The notes below the pieces were generated by a model. The model saw only the letters and a list, made by a program, of their open reading frames with translations. It made no database searches and had not been told where the DNA came from. A program made the translations under genes and the position numbers. Positions 36,170 to 47,452 of a stretch of DNA of 64,000 nucleotides are shown here, one piece after another. How positions within the stretch are numbered: position 1 is the first letter of the stretch; each line of letters starts with the position of its first letter. Source of the DNA: Cocleimonas flava (GTDB lineage Bacteria; Pseudomonadota; Gammaproteobacteria; Thiotrichales; Thiotrichaceae); assembly GCF_004339015.1 (NCBI RefSeq), contig NZ_SMFQ01000002.1:245351-309350 (forward strand), in the 5' to 3' direction.

Positions 36170-36509
36170 CCCAATATTTGCAGATATTTTAAGTTTAAAT
36201 CTTTCTGACATAATTTAATGAGAAAAAAACCTGTTTTCATTCTATTTTCTATTTTAAATATTTTACCTAGATCCCTGCAAACACTCGCTAGAAGCGGCCA
36301 TCTTAAGATAAGCCTGACTTATTGGTTCATAAGCTATATATCATTTGTTTCATCCTGAATTTCTACATACGATACTTTCCAACAGCCAACAAGGTTTTAT
36401 TATCGGCATTAAAGCTAATAAACTTCTCGTTTGGCTCTTGTAATGTCGTAAAAAAACACGCTTAATTTACAACTAATAGCAACGTTTAAACATTTATTGG
36501 ATATCTAGT
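36170..36509. other. Intergenic region before folD
   Basis: About 340 bp of AT-rich sequence with no recognisable gene or RNA; the folD promoter is expected here but is not clear. Confidence 0.4.
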
Positions 36510-37364
36510 ATGTCGGCTAAAATCATTGACGGAAAAAAAGTTTCTGCAGAAGTAAGAAACGAACTAAAAACAGCAATTGATGCGAGAAACGCTCAAGGTA
36601 AACGCCCACCAGGGCTTGCTGTAATTCTTGTAGGTAATGACCCTGCCTCTGAAGTATACGTAGGCCATAAACGCAGAGCATGTAACGAAGTTGGTATTTA
36701 TTCTCGATCTTACGATTTACCAGAAGAAACCACTCACAACGAACTTGTTTCTCTGATCGACCAACTTAATAAAGACCATTTTATCGATGGCATACTGGTT
36801 CAACTCCCATTACCCGAACATTTAGACGCGTCGTTAATTATTGAACGCATTGACCCAAGCAAAGATGTTGATGGCTTTCACCCAGTAAATGTAGGGCGTT
36901 TAACCTTACGCATACCCGGCCTTCGACCATGCACCCCTTATGGAATAATGAGATTACTCGAATCTATCGACGTAAACCCCAAAGGATTAAATGCTGTTAT
37001 TGTCGGCGCATCAAACATTGTTGGTAGACCAATGATGTTAGAGCTATTGCTTCAAGGTGCTACTGTCACCGTATGTCACCGCTTTACTAAAAATACACCA
37101 GAACTAGTATCTCAAGCTGATCTTGTTGTGGTTGCTGTCGGTAAAGCCGGCCTTGTAAAAGGCGATTGGATAAAACCAGGCGCTGTTGTTATTGATGTTG
37201 GTGTTAACCGACTAGAAGATGGAACATTAGCAGGAGACGTAGAATTTGACGTTGCGGCAGAGAAAGCCTCATGGATTACACCTGTTCCCGGTGGTGTTGG
37301 CCCTATGACTGTTGCCATGCTAATGAAAAACACATTAACAGCCTGTGAAAAGCACCAGTTTTAA
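36510..37364 (+). CDS. folD: Methylene-THF dehydrogenase / methenyl-THF cyclohydrolase
   Basis: Bifunctional one-carbon enzyme interconverting 5,10-methylene-, methenyl- and 10-formyl-THF with NADP. Signatures are [25 protein letters not shown], the active-site Lys in that segment, [37 protein letters not shown] and [16 protein letters not shown]. 284 aa is standard. Single gene, followed by repeat copy 8. Confidence 0.98.
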   Translation: MSAKIIDGKKVSAEVRNELKTAIDARNAQGKRPPGLAVILVGNDPASEVYVGHKRRACNEVGIYSRSYDLPEETTHNELVSLIDQLNKDHFIDGILVQLPLPEHLDASLIIERIDPSKDVDGFHPVNVGRLTLRIPGLRPCTPYGIMRLLESIDVNPKGLNAVIVGASNIVGRPMMLELLLQGATVTVCHRFTKNTPELVSQADLVVVAVGKAGLVKGDWIKPGAVVIDVGVNRLEDGTLAGDVEFDVAAEKASWITPVPGGVGPMTVAMLMKNTLTACEKHQF

Positions 37365-37383
37365 GCATTAAACATAATTAAGT

Positions 37384-37410
37384 CACCCCCCTACTTTTAG
37401 GCACTTTTTT
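37384..37410 (+). repeat. Dispersed repeat copy 8
   Basis: Exact core, 8-nt spacer TTAGGCAC, T6. CCTA/TAGG hairpin possible. It follows folD in the convergent gap with fadL. Confidence 0.85.
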
Positions 37411-37479
37411 GCCAAAAGCAGGGGGAGTGTGAATCACTCAATCTCTATAAATTACTCAATACTTTTCCAAAACAAAAAC

Positions 37480-38832
37480 CTAAAAGTTTTTAGTGTAAGC
37501 AATACCAAATGAATTCTGACTCATACTAATATCTGCCGCAGTAACATCAGTCATTGGATTTGGTCCGACCTGAATAACCGACCCCGGAGAAGCCGGCCCC
37601 TGAGCCGTTAAGGTACCATCTCCTTTGATTTTATTCTCAAAAGCATGCATATACTGGAACGTTAAATTAGATGTTTTTGATAACTTATAATCCATACCTA
37701 AGGTTATATGATCTTCAACGGTGGCAGGAGCTAAGACATTAAACGCTGTTTCTGTTTCAGGTATCGGAGATTTACCATGGTTATATCCCGCTAAAAGCGT
37801 CAATCGGTTATTCAACTGATGCTTAACACCCAATTTGATAATATTCTGATCTTTCCAACCAAAGCCCGCACCGTCGTCATCACCTAGTTTTGGACCTTGC
37901 AAATCAGCTGGAGCAACTCCTTGTAATAACTGCCCTTGTAACTGCGCGGTATTATTCTTATTAGAAATAGAAGCAACGTCGGTATAATTGATATGCGCAA
38001 AGTCTAAAGCTATCGTTGTTTTAGGTGTAGCTTTAAACGAAAGACCTGCGGTAATCATACTTGGTATATCAAAGCGACCTTGCTCTGCCAATAGACCACT
38101 GTAATTATCAAATTTACTCATCTTGGTCTTACCACGATAGGCCAAACCAAGGGTTAATTTATCGTTTACCTGACCTTGCCACCCAAGCGAAATACCTGCA
38201 CCCGTAGAGCCATCGTAGCCATTATTGGAAAGATTATTTGCATCACTACTGAACGGCGCAAAAGAATCTACACCACCTATTTTGATTCGCTGATAAACAA
38301 GGTTAAGAGAAGCACCAATACTATTCTTTTCTCCCAGCTTCATTGACACACTAGGTGCGACAAATAACTGAGAAAAATCGATACCGGTATTATTAGTCTG
38401 ACTAAAAATGGGACGATCATAAGTCGCATTCATACCACCATTTCCGTAAGCCGCAATTCCTACCGAAAACTTATCGTTTAAATGCTTTTGAAAAGCCACT
38501 TCCGGGATGGGGAAATTGCTATCATCATTACCATCGAGACTGGCACCTGAAATGGATGGATTAAACTCAGGCGAATCATAACTCGTACCTCTATCAGGAA
38601 CAAAAATATCCAAACCAGCCGTCCAGTTATTCGCACCGAATGATAATGCTGCTGGATTTGTCGCCATATTCATCGCGTTATCACTACCTGCAACTGCGGT
38701 TCCACCCATCGCTTTTTGTATAATTCCGAAACCATGCGATGCATAACCATTAGTTGCATTCGCTGAGGTAGACAATAAACATGCCACAGCGACTGAGGTC
38801 GCTAGTATTGATTTTTTTAACTGATGCTCCAT
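37480..38832 (-). CDS. FadL-family outer-membrane transporter
   Basis: Beta-barrel protein of the FadL/OmpP1/TodX family that takes up long-chain fatty acids or other hydrophobic compounds. Signal peptide (about residues 1-26, ending ANA), then the N-terminal hatch NGYASHGFGIIQKAMGGTAVAGSDNAMNMATNPAAL, and a barrel ending in a C-terminal Phe (SFGIAYTKNF). A strong ribosome-binding site (AGGAGAG) precedes the ATG. The substrate cannot be read from sequence. Confidence 0.92.
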   Translation of the reverse strand: MEHQLKKSILATSVAVACLLSTSANATNGYASHGFGIIQKAMGGTAVAGSDNAMNMATNPAALSFGANNWTAGLDIFVPDRGTSYDSPEFNPSISGASLDGNDDSNFPIPEVAFQKHLNDKFSVGIAAYGNGGMNATYDRPIFSQTNNTGIDFSQLFVAPSVSMKLGEKNSIGASLNLVYQRIKIGGVDSFAPFSSDANNLSNNGYDGSTGAGISLGWQGQVNDKLTLGLAYRGKTKMSKFDNYSGLLAEQGRFDIPSMITAGLSFKATPKTTIALDFAHINYTDVASISNKNNTAQLQGQLLQGVAPADLQGPKLGDDDGAGFGWKDQNIIKLGVKHQLNNRLTLLAGYNHGKSPIPETETAFNVLAPATVEDHITLGMDYKLSKTSNLTFQYMHAFENKIKGDGTLTAQGPASPGSVIQVGPNPMTDVTAADISMSQNSFGIAYTKNF

Positions 38833-40371
<1,539 letters not shown>

Positions 40372-40403
40372 TTCTCAGCAGCAACCTCTAATATCACCAA
40401 AGT

Positions 40404-40430
40404 CACCCCCCTACTTTGGGGGCTTTTTTT
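40404..40430 (+). repeat. Dispersed repeat copy 11
   Basis: Exact core, 7-nt spacer TGGGGGC, T7. CCCCC/GGGGG hairpin with TACTTT loop gives a good terminator shape after tgt, although a second independent terminator follows at 40451. Confidence 0.88.
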
Positions 40431-40450
40431 AATATAAAAAAAGCAGACAC

Positions 40451-40479
40451 AAAAAAGCCGCGAATTTCGCGGCTTTTTT
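40451..40479. terminator. Bidirectional terminator between tgt and the repeat protein
   Basis: Hairpin GCCGCGAA / TTCGCGGC flanked by A6 and T6, serving both convergent genes. Confidence 0.93.
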
Positions 40480-40504
40480 AATACTTACTAAAACGAAGTG
40501 TTGT

Positions 40505-41917
40505 TTACATTACACCAAGCTTTTCAAGTGTATCGATAGTCAAACCGCCAGTAGCAAGTCCGTTATCTTTCTGGAATCTTTCAACAGCAGACATTGTGCC
40601 ACGTCCAACATTACCATCTACAGCACCGGTATAAACACCAGCGTCTTTAAGCGCTTGTTGGATTCTTTTGTTGATATCAGGACCCATGTTCGTCTTACAA
40701 AGAACACGACGCCATTCTAAACGCTCGCTAGAAACTTTCGCACGCTTTTCAACAGTGTTGTATTCCGCAGGAATAGTTGTACGAATTTCTTCTGCTTCTG
40801 TAGCAACATTACTTACTTTGATTAGCTTGGCAACTGGCTCAACTTTCTCTTCTTCAATTGCAGCAGGTGTATCGATCACTAACTTCTTAACTTTAGTGAA
40901 CTGAGCTGGAATTTCTTTAAGACAAATCTGGTTTCCAGTATAAGTACCCTCACCATCAACTGCCGCGCCTCTCCATGTGAAGCTTGCATCAGATACTTTG
41001 TTCGTTAGAGTAATTTTCTTGTACTCAGCAGGTATCTTAACTTTATCGATGGTTGCATCGCTAACTAGCTTAGATACTTTAACGCCTTTAGCTTCTTCAG
41101 GTACTTCAACTAGATCAATTGTTGAAGGAGTCTTAAGAACAGTCTTCTTGATGATCTTGTATTTAGCAGGAACCTGGATCAAACACATGATCTCACCAGT
41201 AGAGTTATCAATCTTAGTGATTGGGCCGTCACCCTTCTTCCATACCGCTTTAGCTGGCTCGATTTCGATTTTTTCTTCGATAGTCTCGTATTCAGCAGGC
41301 TTGTAAACCTTCTTCTTGCTTGCTTGCTTAACAACTACAGTCTCTTCAGTTTCTTCGAACTGTGCTGCAGCTACTTTGATTTCTTCTGACTCTTCCTTAA
41401 CAAGTACTTCTTTTTCAGTCTTTTCGTACTTTGCAGGAACATAGTATTCTTTGAAACACTCACCGATTGCTGCACTAGAAATATCAATACTGTTTGTTTT
41501 AGCTGCTGCTAGTAACGCAGGGCTTGCAGGAATACCTTTTTTACCAAGACTTGTAACCCACTCTGTGCTTGCTTTAGCCACTTCAACTTCTTCAAATTCT
41601 TCGCGGAATTTAGCAGGAATGACTTTAACTTTAGTGAAACCTTCTTTAGCAATGATTGATTTTTCTGCTTCATCAAAAACAGCTGGCTTAACTTCAACTT
41701 TTTCAGATTCTGGCTTGATTAGTACTTGTTCAGTTTTTGTTTCATATTCTGCTGGTACAATTACTTTCGCATAACACTCACCAGGTTTAGCGTCAGGTAA
41801 AGTATCTGTAGCATCAATTCTATCTTTTTCTTCTTCGCTATGAGAAGCAGCCATTGTCTGTGTAGCAGGTAGCAAAAGCGCCAATACGGCTGCTGAAGCA
41901 AAAGTTTTAGTGAACAT
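40505..41917 (-). CDS. Secreted four-repeat protein with C-terminal peptidoglycan-binding domain
   Basis: 470 aa with a signal peptide (about 1-23, ending AAS after TMAA). Four internal repeats of roughly 80-115 residues follow, starting near residues 47, 155, 245 and 335. Each has a Cys shortly before an (V/I)PAxY/F motif, charged beta-like strands rich in Val, Glu and Lys, a second PA(E/K)Y/F, and a closing Trp (EWV, VWKKG, FTWRG, LEWRR). The last 60 residues form a PG_binding_1 domain (INKRIQQALKDAGVYTGAVDGNVGRGTMSAVERFQKDNGL). It probably sits in the periplasm, attached to cell wall. I do not recognise the repeat family. Single gene with a 725-bp upstream region. Confidence 0.85.
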   Translation of the reverse strand: MFTKTFASAAVLALLLPATQTMAASHSEEEKDRIDATDTLPDAKPGECYAKVIVPAEYETKTEQVLIKPESEKVEVKPAVFDEAEKSIIAKEGFTKVKVIPAKFREEFEEVEVAKASTEWVTSLGKKGIPASPALLAAAKTNSIDISSAAIGECFKEYYVPAKYEKTEKEVLVKEESEEIKVAAAQFEETEETVVVKQASKKKVYKPAEYETIEEKIEIEPAKAVWKKGDGPITKIDNSTGEIMCLIQVPAKYKIIKKTVLKTPSTIDLVEVPEEAKGVKVSKLVSDATIDKVKIPAEYKKITLTNKVSDASFTWRGAAVDGEGTYTGNQICLKEIPAQFTKVKKLVIDTPAAIEEEKVEPVAKLIKVSNVATEAEEIRTTIPAEYNTVEKRAKVSSERLEWRRVLCKTNMGPDINKRIQQALKDAGVYTGAVDGNVGRGTMSAVERFQKDNGLATGGLTIDTLEKLGVM

Positions 41918-42642
41918 TTGAAACTCCTTAATTTTTTTTAACTTTGATGGTTACAAGTTATTCTTGGCTTTAAGCCCACAATATTTTTTCCGAGCCGAAT
42001 AACAGATTTTGCAAGGATAATCCATTAGTCACTAATGAGCAACCGTCTATCGCCTTATACGCAAAGGTATTGCTCTTAATTCAAGTCGATTTTACAGAGT
42101 GTTTTACTTGAAAATGACATTAACAAGATTAAAGCAATAATAAAAACAGACGACGCTTAACGATGAAAACTCAGTTTATTTTACGGACGTTATTATTCCG
42201 CTAGAATTTTAAAGGCAACACCAACAAGAATGTTGAAATTTACAATCGATAAGCTAAAGAATTTTTCCCCTAATGGATGAATCACATCTACAAAACTGTA
42301 GCTTTGGGCAATATTAAACCCTAAGAAGTTCCGTAAAAAAATAATTTTTTTACACTCCTTCTCTTTTTAAGATAAATCACAGCAACTGAAATATTTCACA
42401 GAGGTGTCACGCTTACTTTGATTAAATGCTCACTTCACGAATAAACCAAGAAAAATGCGTTAAGCATTATTTGATAACTTAAGAAAACAAAATATTTATT
42501 CCAGCTTCAATAATAGGACTAAATAAAGCCTTAAAAACCCAAGGTTATTTATTCTGTAATTTATACATCGCTAACCTAACAGGTGATTTCTGCTGATACT
42601 TCACAACAGAAATCTAAGCAAACGCATCTAATCCAGGATTAA
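41918..42642. other. Long intergenic region (725 bp)
   Basis: No credible gene on either strand. It holds the promoter region of the four-repeat protein, a 15-bp dyad CATTAGT-c-ACTAATG at 42023-42037 that looks like an operator, and an 8-bp-arm hairpin GATTTCTG / CAGAAATC (42585-42614) just after ybbP, without a T-run. It contains no repeat copy although it is the longest gap. Confidence 0.5.
42023..42037. promoter_or_regulatory. 15-bp dyad upstream of the four-repeat protein gene
   Basis: CATTAGT and ACTAATG around a single central C, about 106 bp before the start codon. A TATAAG box lies near it on the minus strand. Possible dimeric regulator site; the regulator is unknown. Confidence 0.35.
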
Positions 42643-45105
42643 TTAACGAAACAAAGAAACCGGTACAACCGACAATAATCCTCTGACATTTAAATAGCCT
42701 GCAATACTTACAAGTACAGCCCCTAAAGCAGTCCCGAGAATGATCAATCCTAAATTGAACTGCGGCGTTAATTCAAATAATTGATAGGCCGCTACGTTAC
42801 CAGCAATCAATGCTAGTACAGCAGCGAGAAAACCTGCCAAACCGCCAATCATGGCAAACTCAAGAATAAGGTTGCGACGTAAATACGCTCTATTAGCACC
42901 CAGTGATTTCAGTATTGCCAGCTCTTTTCTTCTTAGTGCTTTTTGTGACTGTAAGGCTGCGAATAAAACCACTACACCTGCGACTAACGTAAATAGAAAT
43001 ATTCCCTGCACAGCGAAAGCAGCTTTATTAATCAAATCACGAACCTGAGTAAGAATTGCGCTGATATCAATATCCGTCACACTAGGGAATTTCTTGATTA
43101 GATTCGGTAATACTTCAGGTTTACTTTCATCGAGGTAAATACTGGTGATAAATGTTTTCGGGTAATTATCAAAAGCCTGTGGAGCCGCTAATACGAAAAA
43201 ATTCGGCTTCATGCTATCCCATTGAACGGTTCGCATACTGGTAATGGTTTCGACAATGCGCTGACCTGCGATATCAAAGGTCAGTTTATCCCCCATTTTC
43301 ACACCTAGATTATCAGCGATACCTTGCTCCATAGAAAAACCGGACTGCGCGCCTTTCTCGAACCATTTACCCGCAGTTATCATATTACCCTCGGGCATTT
43401 CCGCGCTTGCCGATAAATTAAATTCACGGGTTAATAAACGTTGCGCACGTTGGTTCTCTGCATATTTTGCATCATATGGCGATATTGCTTTGTCGTTCAC
43501 TTCCACTAAACGGCCGCGCACCATTGGATATATAGGTGCTTCGGTATTATCTTTAGCGAGCAATTCTTTTAAGGGCTGAACTTCATTCGGTTGAATATTA
43601 ATCAGAAAATGATTAGGCGCACCCTCAGGAAGACTCGCTTGCCAACGATCAATCAGATCACTACGTAAGGTGGTTAATAATAATAAACTAAATAAACCCA
43701 CACCAAAAACGACCACCATCAACGCCATGCGACGATTGGCTTTGGGCAGATGCCAGCGTTCACCTAGTTTACGAATCAGTTTTAGCAACAATAAAGCACA
43801 CACCCAAAAAACGGCTAACGCAATCATCACTGCTACCAGCAAGTACAAACTCAATTTAATATCTGCCGTTTGTAACCACATCAAACCGAGCACTGATAAA
43901 GACAAGCTTATAAAAGGCAACAATAATGGCGCTTTTGACGCGCTACTCGCACGTTGAAGTATTTGCACAGGCGCTGTTTTAACCAGTTGTAAAAGATGAG
44001 GCGCAGAAAAACCAATAACCAACACTTGTGCGGTCAGCAACCCTACCCAAACCGGCATCCAGCCTGTACTGGGCAATTCCTGACCGATAAAGTCCTGTAA
44101 ATAACTGGCAAGAAAGAACTGGATAAAGAAGCCCAGTATGGATCCAACAATTCCGGCAATGAGTGCCACAATCAATAACTGAGATAAATAGTGTTTTGTC
44201 ACCTGCCAGCGAGATGCACCCATTGTTTTAAGCACCGCAACTGCTGATGTTTCGTGTCTGGTCAGGCTGTAACTGCTTAGCGCAATACCAGCACCGGCTA
44301 AAATCACAGCCAGTAATGCCGCCATTTTCAGAAAACGTTGCCCACGTTGTAGGGCTTGCTGGATGGCTGGCATGCCGTCTTCTAGTGTTCGAATTTTCTC
44401 ACTTCGCGTTAATCGTGGTTTCAACCAACTACGAAAAGAATCTATTTGCGCTTCATTACCAGCAAATAAGAAACTGTAATTTGCACGACTTGCCGCGGTT
44501 AAAAGCCCTGTTTCAGGAAGTTGTGCCAAAGGCATGATCAATGTAGGTGCAAACTGAAAGGCATTACTCGCCTGATCCGGCATCTTATTAATGATTTTCG
44601 CCAGTACCTTCTGGCTTTTGCCTAGCTGTACTGAATCTCCTGCACCGGTTCCCAATGAAACAAACAATTTATTATCCGCAATGATTTCATTATCAGCCAA
44701 GGTATCAATGCGAGTTGCTTTAGTCACCCCCCCACTTACAGCGCTTGTTTCTATTTCTCCGTGTAACGGATATTTATCCGATACGGCTTTAACCTGGGCT
44801 AATTGAAATTTCTCACCGCGCGACACCATGCTACGAAAAGAAACCGTACTGGCTGTACTCAAGCCTCTTTTTTCGGCTTCTTCCATATAAGAATCATCAA
44901 TCGGACGTGTCGATACGATCACCATGTCGCCACCCAGTAATTGCGTAGCCTGAACATTCATCGCACGATCTGCACGATCTGTAAAAAAACCGACAGATGT
45001 AACAGCAACAACCGCTACCAGTAATGCCAAAAATAATAAGCGAGTTTCTGCGAGACGCCAGAAACGTTTAGTCTGAATCAAAAACTGTTGAAGTAGAGAA
45101 ATCAT
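42643..45105 (-). CDS. ybbP: FtsX-like ABC transporter permease (YbbP family)
   Basis: 820-aa membrane component with about ten helices: one at the N-terminus (LLFLALLVAVVAVTSVGFF), two FtsX/MacB core blocks (about 255-400 and 700-815), and large periplasmic domains between. It pairs with the adjacent ATPase YbbA. Substrate is not established; the family is linked to lipid or lipoprotein extrusion and to TesA by gene order. The coding sequence carries an in-gene repeat core (44725-44737). Gene order tesA / ybbA-ybbP matches E. coli. Confidence 0.92.
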   Translation of the reverse strand: MISLLQQFLIQTKRFWRLAETRLLFLALLVAVVAVTSVGFFTDRADRAMNVQATQLLGGDMVIVSTRPIDDSYMEEAEKRGLSTASTVSFRSMVSRGEKFQLAQVKAVSDKYPLHGEIETSAVSGGVTKATRIDTLADNEIIADNKLFVSLGTGAGDSVQLGKSQKVLAKIINKMPDQASNAFQFAPTLIMPLAQLPETGLLTAASRANYSFLFAGNEAQIDSFRSWLKPRLTRSEKIRTLEDGMPAIQQALQRGQRFLKMAALLAVILAGAGIALSSYSLTRHETSAVAVLKTMGASRWQVTKHYLSQLLIVALIAGIVGSILGFFIQFFLASYLQDFIGQELPSTGWMPVWVGLLTAQVLVIGFSAPHLLQLVKTAPVQILQRASSASKAPLLLPFISLSLSVLGLMWLQTADIKLSLYLLVAVMIALAVFWVCALLLLKLIRKLGERWHLPKANRRMALMVVVFGVGLFSLLLLTTLRSDLIDRWQASLPEGAPNHFLINIQPNEVQPLKELLAKDNTEAPIYPMVRGRLVEVNDKAISPYDAKYAENQRAQRLLTREFNLSASAEMPEGNMITAGKWFEKGAQSGFSMEQGIADNLGVKMGDKLTFDIAGQRIVETITSMRTVQWDSMKPNFFVLAAPQAFDNYPKTFITSIYLDESKPEVLPNLIKKFPSVTDIDISAILTQVRDLINKAAFAVQGIFLFTLVAGVVVLFAALQSQKALRRKELAILKSLGANRAYLRRNLILEFAMIGGLAGFLAAVLALIAGNVAAYQLFELTPQFNLGLIILGTALGAVLVSIAGYLNVRGLLSVVPVSLFR
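44725..44737 (+). repeat. Repeat core inside ybbP (copy 12)
   Basis: Core variant CACCCCCCCACTT on the + strand, inside the minus-strand ybbP gene, where it encodes SGGVT. No T-run. The same one-base variant as copy 2. Confidence 0.7.
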
Positions 45106-45137
45106 TTCTGTGTTGTTATCCGCTATTATTTTTTGTC

Positions 45138-45151
45138 ATGACAGCTGTCAT
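45138..45151. promoter_or_regulatory. Perfect 14-bp palindrome between ybbA and ybbP
   Basis: ATGACAGCTGTCAT, overlapped by a second palindrome TGTCATGACA (45134-45143). It lies 33 bp before the ybbP start. It could be a regulator site; the CTGTCAT half is also seen in Pho boxes, but a full Pho box is not present. Confidence 0.35.
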
Positions 45152-45225
45152 AACGATGTATTTTTGAGTGATGTTGTAATTGATAAGTGTTTAGTTGCAA
45201 ATTTTCATTTTACAAAGATACAAGA

Positions 45226-45933
45226 CTATAAAGCCAAAACACCGTTCACCAATTTGTAATGTGTCTGGCATTTTTCAGCCAAATCATCATCATGTGTAAC
45301 CAGCACGAGTGTTGTATTGCTTTCTTTTTGCATCGCAAACAGCAGCTCGATAATTTCATCACCCGTATTGCTGTCTAGGTTCCCCGTTGGTTCATCGGCA
45401 AATAACACCGAAGGCTTGGTGACAAATGCTCTTGCAAGTGCGACGCGTTGTTGCTCACCACCCGATAACTGAGTAGGCAAATGGGTAAGACGCTCACCCA
45501 AACCAACTTGATTCAAAGCCTCGCTTGCACGTTGTCGAATCTCGGGGAGTTTCAAACCAGATTGTCTATCCAGCTCTAGTGGCAGCATGACATTTTCAAG
45601 CGCGGTTAAATTATCCATCAAGTGAAAGGATTGAAACACAAAGCCCACTTTACTTAAGCGCAACGCTGCTCGTTGATCTTCATCCAGCTCGGTTAATTCC
45701 TTTTTTAACAAACTCACCTTTCCTTCAGAAGGAACATCCAACCCTGCCAACAAGCCCAAAAGTGTCGTTTTTCCCGACCCGGAAGTTCCCGTAATCGCGA
45801 CCGATTCGCCCTGTTCTACAACTAACGAAATGTTGTTTAAGATGTGTAATTTTTCACCCGTTGAAACCGGTAAGCTTTTACTTAAATTTTGTGATTCAAT
45901 TACAATAGAATTATTTGACATTAATATGGTCAT
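45226..45933 (-). CDS. ybbA: ABC transporter ATPase YbbA
   Basis: LolD/MacB-type ATPase subunit partnering YbbP. Walker A GTSGSGKTT, Q-loop FVFQSFHLM, signature LSGGEQQRVALARAF, Walker B VLFADEPTGNLD and switch His THDDD are all intact. The start may be ATG 45933 or ATG 45921; neither has a strong ribosome-binding site. It is divergent from tesA with only 27 bp between starts. Confidence 0.93.
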   Translation of the reverse strand: MTILMSNNSIVIESQNLSKSLPVSTGEKLHILNNISLVVEQGESVAITGTSGSGKTTLLGLLAGLDVPSEGKVSLLKKELTELDEDQRAALRLSKVGFVFQSFHLMDNLTALENVMLPLELDRQSGLKLPEIRQRASEALNQVGLGERLTHLPTQLSGGEQQRVALARAFVTKPSVLFADEPTGNLDSNTGDEIIELLFAMQKESNTTLVLVTHDDDLAEKCQTHYKLVNGVLAL

Positions 45934-45960
45934 AAGGATTGGATAATAAGAGTATTAACT

Positions 45961-46605
45961 ATGGGTTTCACATTGAAAGTTTTCAAGCTAGCACGACGTT
46001 CTTTTCTATTAATGACTATTATGCTTTTCAGCAGTGCCTTTAGCAGCACTGCTTTGGCTGATCAAAAAATTCTTGTTTGGGGGGATAGCCTCAGTGCGGC
46101 TTATGGAATACCTCGAGAACAAGGCTGGGTAAATCTCATGAGAAATGAGCTCGGCGAAAAAATAGAAGTCATCAATGGCAGTATTAGTGGTGAGACCACT
46201 CAGGGTGGAAGAACGCGATTACCCAAAGCGTTAGAAGATCATCAACCTAACTATGTGGTTCTCGAATTGGGGGCCAACGACGGTTTAAGGGGCATTCCTC
46301 CTGATGTCACTAAAACTAATTTAGACACAATGATTCAAGAAGCGCAAAAGGCGAATGCAAAGGTGATTTTATTCGGGATGAAGATTCCACCTAATTATGG
46401 TGTTGCCTATTCAGAAAAGTTTGAGGCGGTTTTTGCAGATTTAGCTGAAAAATATGATCTTCCCTTTATTCCCTTTTTTATGGAAGACATTGCGCAGAAT
46501 TTTGATTATTTACAGGCAGATGAATTGCACCCTACCGCTTCAGCTCAACCTTTATTGCTGAAAAAAATACTACCGACCATCAAAAAAGAACTCTCCTCAA
46601 GTTAA
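45961..46605 (+). CDS. tesA: Periplasmic thioesterase/lysophospholipase TesA
   Basis: GDSL/SGNH hydrolase with thioesterase, lysophospholipase and arylesterase activity. Signal peptide about residues 1-33 (cut after TALA). Block I VWGDSLSAAYG carries the Ser, block II NGSISGETT the Gly, block III LGANDG the Asn, and block V ADELHPTA the Asp/His. 214 aa is typical. Divergent neighbours ybbA-ybbP support TesA. Confidence 0.95.
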   Translation: MGFTLKVFKLARRSFLLMTIMLFSSAFSSTALADQKILVWGDSLSAAYGIPREQGWVNLMRNELGEKIEVINGSISGETTQGGRTRLPKALEDHQPNYVVLELGANDGLRGIPPDVTKTNLDTMIQEAQKANAKVILFGMKIPPNYGVAYSEKFEAVFADLAEKYDLPFIPFFMEDIAQNFDYLQADELHPTASAQPLLLKKILPTIKKELSSS

Positions 46606-46685
46606 TAGCCTTAACACTTCAGAGCAACAACTAGAGCAACAAACTAAAGAAATAAGTAACACAAGTAAAAACGCTCAGGCATAAA

Positions 46686-46716
46686 AAAACCCACTCAAAA
46701 AATCTGAGTGGGTTTT
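46686..46716. terminator. Bidirectional terminator between tesA and rhodanese gene
   Basis: Hairpin AAAACCCACTCA / TGAGTGGGTTTT with A- and T-flanks serving both convergent genes. Confidence 0.92.
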
Positions 46717-46731
46717 GTACGCTTCAGATTT

Positions 46732-47409
46732 TTACTGAGGTGGTACAGTAGTTAAACCCAAAGTTACCCAGGATTGCATACCACCGCGATACCACTTAAT
46801 TTTTTCCGCAGGGTAGCCTTTCTTAACCAGTGATCTGATGTTCACCGTTGATTGATGACACCATGAGCCGTTACAGAACATGACTAATGTTTTAGCATCA
46901 CTGAAATCCAGTTTATCGTCATCACCTTTTACGCCAAAACGATCTCTCATCACATCATTTGCTGAAGGCGCATCTTCTGAATCTTCCCATGCGCCGTTGC
47001 CAGCAACACTTAACTTTGTCCATGGAATATTGACAGAACCGGGGATAGTGCCACGCGCTACCCAGTCGTTAGTTCTAGAATCAATAACAATAACTGAGTT
47101 ATCGGTAGACGCTTGCTTTAAATAATCCAGCATTTCCAATTCAGCAATTGTTTCAACACCGGGCGCCGCAACACTTGGCTGAATGCAAAATGGAGGACAA
47201 GAACGTGAAGTTTTAGCATAAAGCTTAGGGATCGTATGTCCCTTGTCCTGATCTCTTTGAATGGTAATTCTATCGCCCATGTGAACTACATTTACTGAAT
47301 CTAGTGTTGGCGAGATTTTTACATTCATAGAATCATCAGCTACTGCTGAAACTGAGATTAGAGAAGCCATGAGACCTCCCACTAATAGTGAAACTGCTTT
47401 GATTTTCAT
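46732..47409 (-). CDS. Periplasmic rhodanese-like protein
   Basis: Secreted single-domain rhodanese. Signal peptide about 1-24 (cut after SAVA). The rhodanese fold runs from about 85 to 225: VIVIDSRTNDWVARGTIPGSVNIPWT, active-site loop FCNGSWCHQST with catalytic-position Cys and a second Cys four residues on, and KIKWYRGGMQSWVTLGL at the end. An extra N-terminal segment has SRSCPPFCIQPS. It could move sulfane sulfur or act in redox processes in the periplasm. A very good FNR-type promoter lies upstream, so expression is probably raised when oxygen is low. Confidence 0.88.
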   Translation of the reverse strand: MKIKAVSLLVGGLMASLISVSAVADDSMNVKISPTLDSVNVVHMGDRITIQRDQDKGHTIPKLYAKTSRSCPPFCIQPSVAAPGVETIAELEMLDYLKQASTDNSVIVIDSRTNDWVARGTIPGSVNIPWTKLSVAGNGAWEDSEDAPSANDVMRDRFGVKGDDDKLDFSDAKTLVMFCNGSWCHQSTVNIRSLVKKGYPAEKIKWYRGGMQSWVTLGLTTVPPQ

Positions 47410-47452
47410 GTCGAACCACCTATGTATTTAATTAATTATATTACTATGTACT

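Noticed and set aside
42120..42560. Hidden gene in the 725-bp gap
   Set aside because: All frames on both strands are broken by frequent stops, with no ribosome-binding site plus start of reasonable length.
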